Shown here: in pieces, positions 17,202 through 25,432 of the stretch
How positions within the stretch are numbered: position 1 is the stretch's first letter
Layout: each line of letters begins with the position of its first letter
From: Geodermatophilus nigrescens
GTDB lineage: Bacteria > Actinomycetota > Actinomycetes > Mycobacteriales > Geodermatophilaceae
Assembly: GCF_900129495.1 (NCBI RefSeq)
Contig: NZ_FQVX01000001.1
Span: forward strand, 124,001 to 188,000
DNA: 64,000 bases
Direction: 5' to 3'
Made by a program: the position numbers and the translations under genes
The notes under the pieces: generated by a model
What the model saw: the letters and a program-made list of their open reading frames with translations, nothing else
Database searches by the model: none
Told to the model about the DNA's origin: nothing

Positions 17202-18307
17202 GCGACGCCGTCCGCGAGGCCCCGGTCGCGGGGCCGGAGGCGCCGGTGCTCCGGCGGCTGTCGGTCCTCGACCGGTTCCTGCCCGTCTGGATCCTCGCCG
17301 CCATGGCCGCCGGCCTGCTGCTCGGCCGCCTGGTGCCCGGGTTCGACGACGCCCTGGCGGCCGTCGAGGTCGGCGGGGTCAGCCTGCCGATCGCCGCAGG
17401 CCTGCTGCTGATGATGTACCCGGTGCTGGCGAAGGTCCGGTACACCGAGCTCGGCCGGGTCGCCGGCGACCGGCGGCTGCTCGCCGCGAGCCTGGTGCTC
17501 AACTGGCTGGTCGGCCCGGCCGTCATGTTCGCGCTGGCCTGGCTGCTGCTGCCCGACCTGCCCGAGTACCGCACCGGCCTGGTGGTCGTGGGCCTCGCCC
17601 GCTGCATCGCCATGGTGCTGATCTGGAACGACCTGTCCTGCGGCGACCGCGAGGCCGCCGCCGTGCTGGTCGCCGTCAACGCGGTGTTCCAGGTGGTCGC
17701 CTTCGGCGCGCTCGGCTGGTTCTACCTGCAGGTGCTGCCCGGATGGCTCGGCCTGCCCACCACGTCGGCGGAGTTCTCGGTCGCGGCGATCGTGGTGTCG
17801 GTCCTGGTCTTCCTGGGCGTCCCGCTGGCCGCCGGTGCGCTCACCCGCGTGCTGGGGGAGCGGGCCCGCGGCCGCGCCTGGTACGAGCAGCGCTTCCTGC
17901 CGCGGATCGGCCCGGTGGCGCTCTACGGCCTGCTGTTCACCATCGTCGTGCTGTTCGCGCTGCAGGGCGACGCCATCGCGTCGCGCCCCTGGGACGTCGC
18001 CCGCATCGCGCTGCCGCTGCTGGCCTACTTCGTCCTCCTGTTCGGCGGGTCGTTCCTGCTCGGGATGCGGCTGCGCCTCGGCTATGCGAGGACGGCCACG
18101 CTGGCCTTCACCGCGGCCGGCAACAACTTCGAGCTGGCCATCGCCGTCGCCATCGGCACCTTCGGCGTCACCAGCGGGCAGGCCCTGGCCGGCGTCGTCG
18201 GCCCGCTCGTCGAGGTGCCCGTCCTCGTCGCGCTCGTGTACGTCTCGCTGTGGGCCGCCCGCTGGTTCCCCGGCGACCCGACCGTCCCCGTCAGGAGCAC
18301 CCCGTGA
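17198..18307 (+). CDS. acr3: ACR3-family arsenite efflux permease
   Basis: This 369-residue protein has about ten membrane segments and the ACR3 hallmark LARCIAMVLIWNDLSCGDREAAAVLVAVN, whose first Cys is the conserved residue required for arsenite transport in the family, plus TLAFTAAGNNFELAIAVAIGTFG near the end. It exports As(III) using the membrane potential. Start GTG overlaps the arsR stop and its end overlaps arsC by GTGA, making a tightly coupled operon. Confidence 0.94.
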   Translation: MSDAVREAPVAGPEAPVLRRLSVLDRFLPVWILAAMAAGLLLGRLVPGFDDALAAVEVGGVSLPIAAGLLLMMYPVLAKVRYTELGRVAGDRRLLAASLVLNWLVGPAVMFALAWLLLPDLPEYRTGLVVVGLARCIAMVLIWNDLSCGDREAAAVLVAVNAVFQVVAFGALGWFYLQVLPGWLGLPTTSAEFSVAAIVVSVLVFLGVPLAAGALTRVLGERARGRAWYEQRFLPRIGPVALYGLLFTIVVLFALQGDAIASRPWDVARIALPLLAYFVLLFGGSFLLGMRLRLGYARTATLAFTAAGNNFELAIAVAIGTFGVTSGQALAGVVGPLVEVPVLVALVYVSLWAARWFPGDPTVPVRSTP

Positions 18308-18720
18308 CCCGTCCCAGCGTCCTGTTCGTCTGCGTGCACAACGCCGGCCGCTCGCAGATGGCCGCCGGCTGGCTGCGGCACCTCGCCGGCGACGCCGTCG
18401 AGGTCCGCTCGGCCGGCTCGATGCCCGGCGACCGGATCAACCCCGCCGCGGTGGAGGCGATGGCCGAGGCCGGCATCGACATCACCGACCAGCGCCCCCG
18501 GGTCCTCACCACCGACGCCGTCGAGGCCTCCGACGTCGTCGTCACGATGGGCTGCGGGGACGCCTGCCCGGTCTTCCCGGGCAAGCGCTACCTCGACTGG
18601 GCGCTCGACGACCCCGCCGGCCAGGGGGTCGAGGCGGTCCGGCCGATCCGCGACGAGGTCGAGCGCCGGGTCCGCGGGCTGCTCGCCGAGCTGGAGGTCC
18701 CCGCTCCCGCGCGGGACTGA
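18304..18720 (+). CDS. arsC: Arsenate reductase, low-molecular-weight phosphatase fold
   Basis: The 138-residue protein has the P-loop CVHNAGRSQM (CX5R) near the N-terminus, RSAGSMPGDRINPAAVEAM, and VTMGCGDACPVFPGKRYLDWALDDPAGQ. This end pattern is that of actinobacterial arsenate reductases, of which the mycothiol-dependent enzymes of Corynebacterium are the known examples; the electron donor here is inferred. It reduces arsenate to arsenite for export by ACR3. It is the last gene of the ars operon. Confidence 0.9.
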   Translation: MTRPSVLFVCVHNAGRSQMAAGWLRHLAGDAVEVRSAGSMPGDRINPAAVEAMAEAGIDITDQRPRVLTTDAVEASDVVVTMGCGDACPVFPGKRYLDWALDDPAGQGVEAVRPIRDEVERRVRGLLAELEVPAPARD

Positions 18721-18778
18721 CCTCCCCCCTCGGGGTGGCCCGGCTCAGGACGGCGGCCCCACCTGCCGAAGACCAGGT

Positions 18779-19825
18779 GTGGCCATCGCCCGGGGACTGC
18801 GCGCACGGCAGCCGCGCGCCGCCGCGCGGTCGCTCGTGCTGATGATCGCCGTGTCCGCCGGCGTACTGGCCGTGGTCAGCACCTTCGGCGCCAACGCGGC
18901 GAGCGCCGTGACCGTCGGGGCCACCTGGGCGGGCGTCGCGTTCCTCGTCGTCCTCGCCGCCGTCGTGCGCCGCACCGAGCCCGGCCGGCTCGACCGGGCC
19001 GGCGTCTTCGTCGCCGTGGGGATCGCCGGGGTGGCGATGGTCTGCGTGCTCAACTGGATCACCGAGGACACCTCGGCCGGCGCGCAGGCGTTCCTCGCCT
19101 TCCCGGTGCTGTGGGCCGCCTCGCACCTGCGCCGGACCGCGGTCGCCGTCGTCACCGCCGCCGCGGTCGTCGCCAACGCCGTCGTCGTGCCGCTGCTGGT
19201 GCCGCTGGAGACCGCGCTGTCCGACGTGCTGCTGACGGGCGTCGTCCTCGCGGTCGTGGCCTCGATGCTCGAGCGGGCCGGGTCGGTGCAGGAGCGGCTG
19301 GTCGAGGCGCTGGAGCAGCAGGCCACCGTGGACACCCTCACCGGCCTGGTCAACCGCCGCGTCTTCGACGACGCCCTCGCCGTCGCGCTCGACGGCCGCC
19401 GCGCGGGCCCGGCCGAGGGCACCGCGCTCATGCTGCTCGACGTCGACTCGTTCAAGCAGATCAACGACGTGCACGGGCACCCGGTGGGCGACGACGCGCT
19501 GGTCCACCTCGCCGGGATCATCCGCCGGCAGATCCGCGCCGGCGACGCCGTGCTGTCCCGGCTCGGCGGCGACGAGCTCGCCGTGCTGCTGCCCGGCTGC
19601 AGCGCCGACGTCGCGGTCGACCGCGCCGGGGCGCTGCTGGAGAGCGTGCTGTCGACGCCGCTGACGCTGCCCGACGGGAGCCTGCTGGCCATGTCGGTGA
19701 GCGTGGGCGTGGCGCACTCCGGCGGCCGGGCGCCCGGGATGCGCGAGTTCTACGCCGCCGCCGACCGCGCCCTCTACCGCGCCAAGCGCGGCGGCCGCGG
19801 CCGCGTCGAGGTCGCCCCGGTCTGA
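18779..19825 (+). CDS. Membrane-bound diguanylate cyclase (GGDEL variant)
   Basis: 348 residues: about five or six hydrophobic segments in residues 15-165, a short helix and a GGDEF domain with DTLTGLVNRRVFDDAL, LLDVDSFKQINDVHGHPVGDDAL and the active-site variant GGDEL. Phe-to-Leu at the last position occurs in functional cyclases, so c-di-GMP synthesis is likely. An RxxD (RAGD) precedes it, but six residues away instead of five, so product inhibition is doubtful. The GTG start is the best guess; no strong Shine-Dalgarno is seen. The last codons and stop are duplicated in the DNA (19811-19849). Confidence 0.88.
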   Translation: MAIARGLRARQPRAAARSLVLMIAVSAGVLAVVSTFGANAASAVTVGATWAGVAFLVVLAAVVRRTEPGRLDRAGVFVAVGIAGVAMVCVLNWITEDTSAGAQAFLAFPVLWAASHLRRTAVAVVTAAAVVANAVVVPLLVPLETALSDVLLTGVVLAVVASMLERAGSVQERLVEALEQQATVDTLTGLVNRRVFDDALAVALDGRRAGPAEGTALMLLDVDSFKQINDVHGHPVGDDALVHLAGIIRRQIRAGDAVLSRLGGDELAVLLPGCSADVAVDRAGALLESVLSTPLTLPDGSLLAMSVSVGVAHSGGRAPGMREFYAAADRALYRAKRGGRGRVEVAPV

Positions 19826-19849
19826 GTCGCCCCGGTCTGAGTCGCCCCG
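19811..19849. repeat. 15-base tandem repeat spanning a stop codon
   Basis: GTCGCCCCGGTCTGA occurs at 19811-19825 and 19826-19840, followed by a partial third copy GTCGCCCCG. Each full copy encodes Val-Ala-Pro-Val-stop in the frame of the cyclase gene, giving two in-frame stops. Confidence 0.9.
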
Positions 19850-19850
19850 C

Positions 19851-20750
19851 CTAGCTGATCGCCCAGGTGCCGCCCTCGGCGCGCACCACCCCGGCGCGCT
19901 CCAGCCGGGCCAGGTGCTGCTCGGCGGTGCGCCGCTCCACCGTCGGCACGAACGGCAGCTGCACGTGCGGGCGGTACACCAGTCGGTGCTCGACCACCTC
20001 GGCCACCGTGCGCGGCCGCTCGGCGAGCAGGCCGAGCAGCGTCTCGTCGCGGCGGGCGACGACGCCCGCGTAGGTGTCGAGCGCGGCGAGGAACGCCTCC
20101 CGCCCCTCGACGACGCCCTTCTGGTGCGCGGTGCCGTACCAGCGGGCCTCGATGCCGCGGAGCCGGTCGAAGGAGGCCTCCAGCGCGTCGAGGTCGCTGC
20201 TCACGTCGCCGTAGTACGGGCCGAAGCCGGTGAGGTCGATGTCGCCGATGAACAGGAAGCCGTCGGGCTCCACGAGCAGCCCGCAGTGCCCGGCGGTGTG
20301 CCCGGGCAGGTGGACGACGGTCAGCGTGCGCCCGCCGAGGTCGATCACGTCGCCGTCGGTCACCTCCCGGACGTCGGCGTGCCCGGTGATGCCGAAGTCC
20401 GTGCGCAGCTCCTCGCGGAAGACGTCGGCGGCCGCGTCGTCCATCCCGAAGCCGGCGAGCAGCGCCTCGGTCTCACGCACCGCGGGGGCGTCGGCCGGGT
20501 GCGCGTGCGCCGGCACCTCGGGGAAGACGTGCAGGCCCGCGACGTGGTCCTCGTGCCCGTGGCTGACGAACGCCAGGTCGACCGGCCCGACGGCGCGACC
20601 GCGGCGGCCGACCTCGATCGACGGGTCCACGAGCGCCGTCGCCTCGGTGCCCGCGACCAGCAGCGAGTTGCCGCACGGGTAGCGGCCGCCCTCGGCGGAG
20701 GCGAGGAGCGTGATGCCGCCGTAGCGGAGGTCGTCGTCGCGGCTGCCCAC
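19851..20750 (-). CDS. MBL-fold metallo-hydrolase with C-terminal winged-helix region
   Basis: This 299-residue beta-lactamase-fold protein has the metal motif SHGHEDH (His64, His66, Asp68, His69), LPGHTAGHCG and FIGDIDLTG. The last 80 residues (TVAEVVEHRLVYRP...RRTAEQHLARLERAGVV) look like the winged helix found behind the MBL domain in LACTB2-like proteins, which cleave RNA or thioesters. Substrate unknown. The GTG at 20750 puts residue 1 just before the first beta strand; upstream extensions are antisense to the FadR gene. It ends in TAG, a minority stop here. Confidence 0.83.
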   Translation of the reverse strand: MGSRDDDLRYGGITLLASAEGGRYPCGNSLLVAGTEATALVDPSIEVGRRGRAVGPVDLAFVSHGHEDHVAGLHVFPEVPAHAHPADAPAVRETEALLAGFGMDDAAADVFREELRTDFGITGHADVREVTDGDVIDLGGRTLTVVHLPGHTAGHCGLLVEPDGFLFIGDIDLTGFGPYYGDVSSDLDALEASFDRLRGIEARWYGTAHQKGVVEGREAFLAALDTYAGVVARRDETLLGLLAERPRTVAEVVEHRLVYRPHVQLPFVPTVERRTAEQHLARLERAGVVRAEGGTWAIS

Positions 20751-20834
20751 GCGCCCACCCTGGCACGGCGCGGAACGGCGGGGGCGACGGCGGCTCGTAG
20801 AGTGCCGCCCGACGGCGGCGGAGGAGGGGACGGG

Positions 20835-21608
20835 ATGCGCGACGTGCTCTCGACGCTCACCCGCGACGTGCTCTTCGGCCCGCTCGACACGCCCGGTCGC
20901 ACCGAGGCGGTGGTCAACCGGCTGCGCACGGCCGTCGCCCTCGGTGTGCTCGCCGACGGCGCCCAGCTGCCCTCCGAGGTCGAGCTCGCCGCCCAGTTCA
21001 ACGTCGCGCCGGGGACCCTGCGGGAGGCGCTCGCGGCGCTGCGCGAGGAGGGCATCGTCGAGACCCGGCGCGGGCGCGGCGGCGGCAGCTTCGTCCGGGT
21101 GCCCGAGTCGCTGCACGTCGCGCACGCGTCGGCGCTGCTGGCGTCGATGCCCCCGCCGGAGTTCCGCGACCTCTCCGACTGGCGGGCCGCCGTCGCCGGC
21201 GCCTCCGCCGAGCTGGCCGCCGAGCGCGCCTCCGACCAGGACGTCGGCCACCTCGGCTCGCTGGCCGGCAGCCTGGCCGCCGCCGAGGACGAGGCGACCG
21301 CCCGCCGGTTCGACGCCCGGTTCCACATCGCGCTGGCGGCCGCGGCCCAGTCGCGCCGGCTGAGCACCGAGGCGATCAACCTGCAGGTCACCTACGCCCC
21401 CATGCTCGCGCTCGTGTACGCCGACCCCGACGTCCGGCGCGAGGGCGGGACGCGGCTGGCCGAGGTCGCCGACTGCGTCCGCGCCGGCGAGGCGGAGCGG
21501 GCGCGCCGCGTCGTGACCGAGCTGACCAGCGACACCGCGCGCAGACTGTCCCGGCTGCGGAGCCGGACGGCGGCGCCGGGCACCGGGACGGGGAGGGAGG
21601 CGCGGTGA
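20835..21608 (+). CDS. FadR-subfamily GntR transcriptional regulator
   Basis: 257 residues. The N-terminal winged helix (about 20-90) has VVNRLRTAVALGVLADGAQLPSEVELAAQFNVAPGTLREALAALREEGIVETRRGRGGGSFV, and the C-terminal half is an all-helical FCD-type ligand domain with DARFHIALAAAAQ. GAGGAGGGG precedes the ATG and a -10 TAGAGT lies at 20798-20803. It overlaps the cache-domain gene by GTGA and stands just before the catabolic operon at 22622, which it probably controls in response to a small acid or amino acid. Confidence 0.92.
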   Translation: MRDVLSTLTRDVLFGPLDTPGRTEAVVNRLRTAVALGVLADGAQLPSEVELAAQFNVAPGTLREALAALREEGIVETRRGRGGGSFVRVPESLHVAHASALLASMPPPEFRDLSDWRAAVAGASAELAAERASDQDVGHLGSLAGSLAAAEDEATARRFDARFHIALAAAAQSRRLSTEAINLQVTYAPMLALVYADPDVRREGGTRLAEVADCVRAGEAERARRVVTELTSDTARRLSRLRSRTAAPGTGTGREAR

Positions 21609-22369
21609 CGCAGGACGACGTCGACCAGGGGACCGCGGTGGCGCGGGCCGTCACGCGGGTCCGCACCCACCTCGACGGCCTGGCCGCCCTGCTGGAGGGG
21701 GTGCGGGAGCCGGTCGAGGCCGGCCTGGCCGCCGCCGGCGCCGACGTGCCCGCGCTCGGCTACCGGGAGCTGACCGCGCTGCTGCGCGAGGTCGCGGCGC
21801 CGCACTGCACCGCGGCGCTCGGCGCGGCGCCGTCGGTGGCCGGCGTCGGGTGCGTGGCGCAGAGCCCGGCGGAGGCGGGGGAGGCCTTCGCGATGGTCTG
21901 GTGGGTCAGCCGCAACGGCGTGGTGAGCGAGAAGCGGCACGACCTCAACCCCACCTCCGACGCCTTCTACGACTACCGGGACGCCGAGTGGTTCTCGGTA
22001 CCCCGCACCACCGGCGGGTTCGTCGTCGCGGGCCCCTACATCGACGCGTGGGGCACCGACGACCTCACGATCACCGCGGGCCTGCCGCTGCGGGCCGGTG
22101 GCCGGGCGATCGGGGTCGTGGCGCTCGACGTCGCCACCGCCCGCTTCGTCGGCGAGCTCACCGACGCGCTCGACGAGCTGCCGCAGGACGCCGTCCTGGT
22201 GAACGCCGACGGCCGCGTCGTCGCCTCGACCGCGCCCGACCTCAGCACCGGCCTGCGGCTGACTCCGCGCTCGCGCGCCGCCGCGGGCGCGCCGGCCGGC
22301 ACCGCGGTCCCGGCCGGCGCCCGCGGCTGGTCGCTGGTGCTGCTCCCCGGGGCCGACGCCCCCGCCTGA
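21605..22369 (+). CDS. Stand-alone soluble cache-domain protein
   Basis: 254 residues with no signal peptide or membrane helix. After a helical N-terminus the stretch from AMVWWVSRNGVVSEKRHDLNP through YDYRDAEWFSVPRTTGG, VAGPYIDAWGTDDLTITAGLPLRAGG and IGVVALDV resembles the membrane-distal half of double-cache sensor domains, including the Arg/Trp and PY-D positions used to bind amino acids. Such domains are normally extracellular parts of receptors; here it should be cytoplasmic. Translation is coupled to the FadR gene (GTGA), which suggests it senses the operon's substrate or modulates the regulator. That role is inference. Confidence 0.8.
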   Translation: MTQDDVDQGTAVARAVTRVRTHLDGLAALLEGVREPVEAGLAAAGADVPALGYRELTALLREVAAPHCTAALGAAPSVAGVGCVAQSPAEAGEAFAMVWWVSRNGVVSEKRHDLNPTSDAFYDYRDAEWFSVPRTTGGFVVAGPYIDAWGTDDLTITAGLPLRAGGRAIGVVALDVATARFVGELTDALDELPQDAVLVNADGRVVASTAPDLSTGLRLTPRSRAAAGAPAGTAVPAGARGWSLVLLPGADAPA

Positions 22370-22380
22370 CCCGGCACCCC

Positions 22381-22401
22381 GCCCGCCGGGTCCCGGCGGG
22401 C
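22381..22401 (+). terminator. GC hairpin after the cache-domain gene
   Basis: GCCCGCCGG and CCGGCGGGC form a perfect nine-base stem around GTC, 12 bases after the stop. There is no T-run, as is usual for hairpin terminators in high-GC actinobacteria. Confidence 0.55.
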
Positions 22402-22439
22402 CTCGCGCAACGACTCGGCAACGACCGCCAGAACAGCCG

Positions 22440-22471
22440 TTGACCTCTAAAACGTCAGGACTGTAGGTTTT
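22440..22471 (+). promoter_or_regulatory. Promoter of the catabolic operon with an overlapping inverted repeat
   Basis: TTGACC (22440-22445), 18 bases, then TAGGTT (22464-22469) form a good promoter. AAAAC (22449-22453) and GTTTT (22467-22471) are inverted arms around 13 bases, placed between -35 and -10, a fitting site for repression by the FadR-type protein encoded just upstream. An AT-rich island in this DNA is itself unusual. Confidence 0.6.
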
Positions 22472-22621
22472 CGCCACCGCGCCGCCCGGGAGGGCGTGCG
22501 GGGGCCCGCGGGAGCCACCTGCCGGACCCTCCGCAGCGGTCCGTCCACCGCCTCCAGACGACGTCCGGCTCCGGCCGGTCGCCGTCCGTGGAGTGCCGTC
22601 CACCAACAGCAGGGAGCCGTC

Positions 22622-23812
22622 GTGGGGGATGTCCGGGTCGCCGTCGTGGGAGCCGGGGTGTGTGGGGTGACCACCGCCCTGGAGCTCCAGGCGCTCGGCG
22701 TGCGCGACGTCGTCGTCCTCGACGCCCGCCACCCCGGCGACGGGTCCTCCGGGCTGTCGGTCGGCATGGTCGAGACGCAGTACGTCGAGGTGCCCGACAT
22801 CGCCGTCCGGGCGCACGGCCGCCGGTACTACGACGCGGTCGAGCGCGACCACGGGCTGACGTTCGTCCGCGGCGGCTACCTGCGCACCGCCCACGACGGC
22901 GCCGACCTCGCCGACTACGAGCGCAGCGTGCGGCGGCAGCGCGAGGCCGGCGTCCCCGACGCCGAGGTGCTCGACGCCGCCGAGATCGCGCGGCGCTGGC
23001 CGCAGCTGGTGGTCGACGACCTCACCGGCGGACTGTACGGGCCCTCCGACGGCCACATCGACGGCTACGAGTACTGCACGCTGGCCGCCCGGCTGGTCCG
23101 CGAGCGCGGCGGCCGGGTGCTCCCCGGCACCCCGCTCGTCGGCGCGGAGTCCCTGCCCGGCGGCGGCTGGCGCCTGGTCACCGGCCGCGAGCCGGTCGAG
23201 GCCGACGTCGTCGTCAACGCCGCGGGGCCGTGGGCCGGGGTGGTCGGCGACCTGCTCGGCGCGCCGGTGCCCCTGGTGCCGCAGCTGCACGGGGCGGTGA
23301 CCGTCGAGCTGGCCGCGCCGCTCACCCCGCTGCTGCCCTTCGTCATGGACTACGTGCCCGGCTCCGGCCAGGCCGGCGTCTACTTCCGCTCCGAGCGCGC
23401 CGACCAGCTCGTCGCCGGCCTGCACGTGGAGGAGGCCGTCGCCGAGTCGGTGTCGCCCGACGTGCCGCTGGGCCGGGTCGACGACGCCTTCCTCGAGGAG
23501 CTCGTCGAGCGCATGGGCGAGCGCCTCGCCGACACCGACGGCGCCGGCATCGGGCGCAGCTGGACCGGCATCTACCCGATGACGCCCGACCACCGGCCGA
23601 TCGTCGGGCGTCACCCCGCCCGCGCCGACGTCGTCTGCGCGGTGGGCGGCGGCGGCAACGGCATCCAGCTCGCCCCGGCCATCGGCCGCGTCGCCGCCGA
23701 GGCGCTCACCGGCGCCGCCGACCCCACGTTCGCCGCGACCGACCCGGGCTGGGACCCGGCCCGCATCGCCGACGGCGCCCCCGCCGGCCCCGCCTCCGCG
23801 CAGACCCCCTGA
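22622..23812 (+). CDS. FAD-dependent amine/amino-acid oxidoreductase (DAO family)
   Basis: 396 residues. The dinucleotide fold VAVVGAGVCGVTTALEL gives GAGVCG at residues 10-15, followed by the acidic strand end VVVLDA. The C-terminal GIYPMTPDHRPIVGRHP and VGGGGNGIQLAPAIGRVAAEAL are typical of sarcosine, glycine and D-amino acid oxidoreductases. It probably oxidises a C-N bond in an imported amine or amino acid, giving an imine or aldehyde for the dehydrogenase encoded 31 bases downstream. The exact substrate is not readable. The GTG start is preceded by AGGGAG. First gene of the operon. Confidence 0.87.
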   Translation: MGDVRVAVVGAGVCGVTTALELQALGVRDVVVLDARHPGDGSSGLSVGMVETQYVEVPDIAVRAHGRRYYDAVERDHGLTFVRGGYLRTAHDGADLADYERSVRRQREAGVPDAEVLDAAEIARRWPQLVVDDLTGGLYGPSDGHIDGYEYCTLAARLVRERGGRVLPGTPLVGAESLPGGGWRLVTGREPVEADVVVNAAGPWAGVVGDLLGAPVPLVPQLHGAVTVELAAPLTPLLPFVMDYVPGSGQAGVYFRSERADQLVAGLHVEEAVAESVSPDVPLGRVDDAFLEELVERMGERLADTDGAGIGRSWTGIYPMTPDHRPIVGRHPARADVVCAVGGGGNGIQLAPAIGRVAAEALTGAADPTFAATDPGWDPARIADGAPAGPASAQTP

Positions 23813-23843
23813 CCGACCCGACCCGACGACTGAGGAGTCCCCG

Positions 23844-25379
23844 GTGACCACCAGGCTCGACTACGGATCGACCGACCTCGGCGACGCCGCGCTCGACGCG
23901 CGCTTCGAGGCCGCCCTCGCCGAGGCGCGGAAGGGCGCCGACGTGCTCGACCACGTCATCGGCGGGCGGCCCGACGGGCGCGGGGAGACCTTCACCCGCG
24001 AGGACCCGTGCGCCCCCGGGACCGTGGTCTCGACCGCCCGCACCGCCGACGACGCCGTGGTGGCCGACGCCGTGGCCGCCGCCCGCGCCGCCGCCCGGGG
24101 CTGGCGGACGACGTCCCCGGCCGACCGGATCGCCGCCCTGCGCGCGGCGAAGGCCGGGTTCGCCGACCGCGCCGTGGAGATCGCCGGCGTCGTCTCCGCC
24201 GAGACCGGCAAGACCCGGCTCGAGGCGCTGGCCGAGGCGCAGGAGGCCGTCGACCTCGTCGAGCACTACTGCGCCGAGATGGAGCGCAACGACGGCTTCG
24301 TCACCCCGCTGCGGTCGGGTCCCGGCGAGCGCAACACCGACGTGCTGCGCCCCTTCGGCGTCTTCGCCGTCATCGCGCCGTTCAACTTCCCGGTCGCCCT
24401 CGCCGTCAACATGGCGGCGGCCGCGCTGGTCACCGGCAACACCGTCGTGGCCAAGCCCTCGGACAAGACGCCGCGCTCCACGGCGCTGGCGTGGGAGCTG
24501 CTCGGCGCGGCGCTGCCGGCCGGTGTGCTGAACGTGGTGCACGGCGGCGCGGACACCGGCCGCGCGCTGGCCGGCGCCGCCGTCGACGGGATCGCCTTCA
24601 CGGGCTCGGCCGCCGTCGGCTGGCAGCTGGTGCGCGAGCTGGGCCAGGGCGCGTACGCCCGCCCGGTGCTCGCCGAGATGGGCGGCAGCAACCCCGCGAT
24701 CGTCACCGCCACCGCCGACCTCGACGACGCCGCCCACGGCATCGCCCGCTCCGCCTTCGGACTGTCGGGCCAGAAGTGCAGCGCCTGCCGCCGGGTGGTG
24801 GTCGACCGCAGCGTCGCCGACGAGCTGCTCGAGAAGCTGGCCGCCGCGGCCGAGGCGATCGTCGTCGGCGACCCGGCCGACCCGCGTACCGGCATGGGCC
24901 CGGTCGCCGACGACGCCGTCAGCCGCCGCATCGACGACGCCCTGGCCGCCGCCGCCCGCGACGGCCGGGTGGTCACCGGCGGGCGGGCCGCGGAGCTCGA
25001 CGGCAACTTCTACCGGCCGGTCGTCGTCACCGACCTGCCGCCGGGCCACCCGCTGACCCGCGAGGAGCTGTTCGCGCCGTTCGTCACCGTCACCGCGGTG
25101 GACGGCTTCGACGCGGCGATCGCGGAGGCCAACGCCGTCGACTACGGCCTGTCGGCGGGGGTCTTCACCGGCGACGAGGAGGAGACGGAGCGCTTCCTCG
25201 ACGAGATCGAGGCCGGCGTCGTCTACGTCAACCGCCGCGCCGGCGCGACCACCGGCGCCTGGCCCGGCATCCAGTCCTTCTGCGGCTGGAAGGCCAGCGG
25301 CTCGTCCGGCAAGGGCGGCCTCGGCCCCTGGTACCTGCCCGGCTTCATGCGCGAGCAGTCGCGCACCGTCGCCGGCTGA
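23844..25379 (+). CDS. NAD(P)-dependent aldehyde dehydrogenase, pyrroline-5-carboxylate dehydrogenase-like
   Basis: 511 residues with the full aldehyde dehydrogenase set: APFNFP with Asn181, GFTGS-like AFTGSAAVG near 251-259, Glu278 in LAEMGG and catalytic Cys312 in GQKCSACRR. The GQKCSAC pattern and the end RRAGATTGAWPGIQSFCGWKASGSSGKGGLGPWYL resemble glutamate-semialdehyde (P5C) dehydrogenases, so the substrate may be an amino-acid semialdehyde. It should oxidise the product of the preceding FAD enzyme. GGAG precedes the GTG start. Confidence 0.9.
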   Translation: MTTRLDYGSTDLGDAALDARFEAALAEARKGADVLDHVIGGRPDGRGETFTREDPCAPGTVVSTARTADDAVVADAVAAARAAARGWRTTSPADRIAALRAAKAGFADRAVEIAGVVSAETGKTRLEALAEAQEAVDLVEHYCAEMERNDGFVTPLRSGPGERNTDVLRPFGVFAVIAPFNFPVALAVNMAAAALVTGNTVVAKPSDKTPRSTALAWELLGAALPAGVLNVVHGGADTGRALAGAAVDGIAFTGSAAVGWQLVRELGQGAYARPVLAEMGGSNPAIVTATADLDDAAHGIARSAFGLSGQKCSACRRVVVDRSVADELLEKLAAAAEAIVVGDPADPRTGMGPVADDAVSRRIDDALAAAARDGRVVTGGRAAELDGNFYRPVVVTDLPPGHPLTREELFAPFVTVTAVDGFDAAIAEANAVDYGLSAGVFTGDEEETERFLDEIEAGVVYVNRRAGATTGAWPGIQSFCGWKASGSSGKGGLGPWYLPGFMREQSRTVAG

Positions 25380-25383
25380 CCGG

Positions 25384-25414
25384 CCCCACCCCACCGGCCC
25401 ACCCCACCCACCCC
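25384..25414 (-). repeat. C-rich tract; G-quadruplex motif on the minus strand
   Basis: The gap between two operon genes reads CCCCACCCCACC, GG, then CCCACCCCACCCACCCC. The minus strand has GGGGTGGGTGGGGTGGG, four G-runs joined by single T loops, a classic parallel quadruplex pattern. Confidence 0.7.
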
Positions 25415-25432
25415 ACCGACCGAGGAGGCACC

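Noticed and set aside
18779-19825. Product-inhibition site in the membrane diguanylate cyclase
   Set aside because: RAGD is present but lies six residues before GGDEL instead of five, so I do not claim a working I-site.
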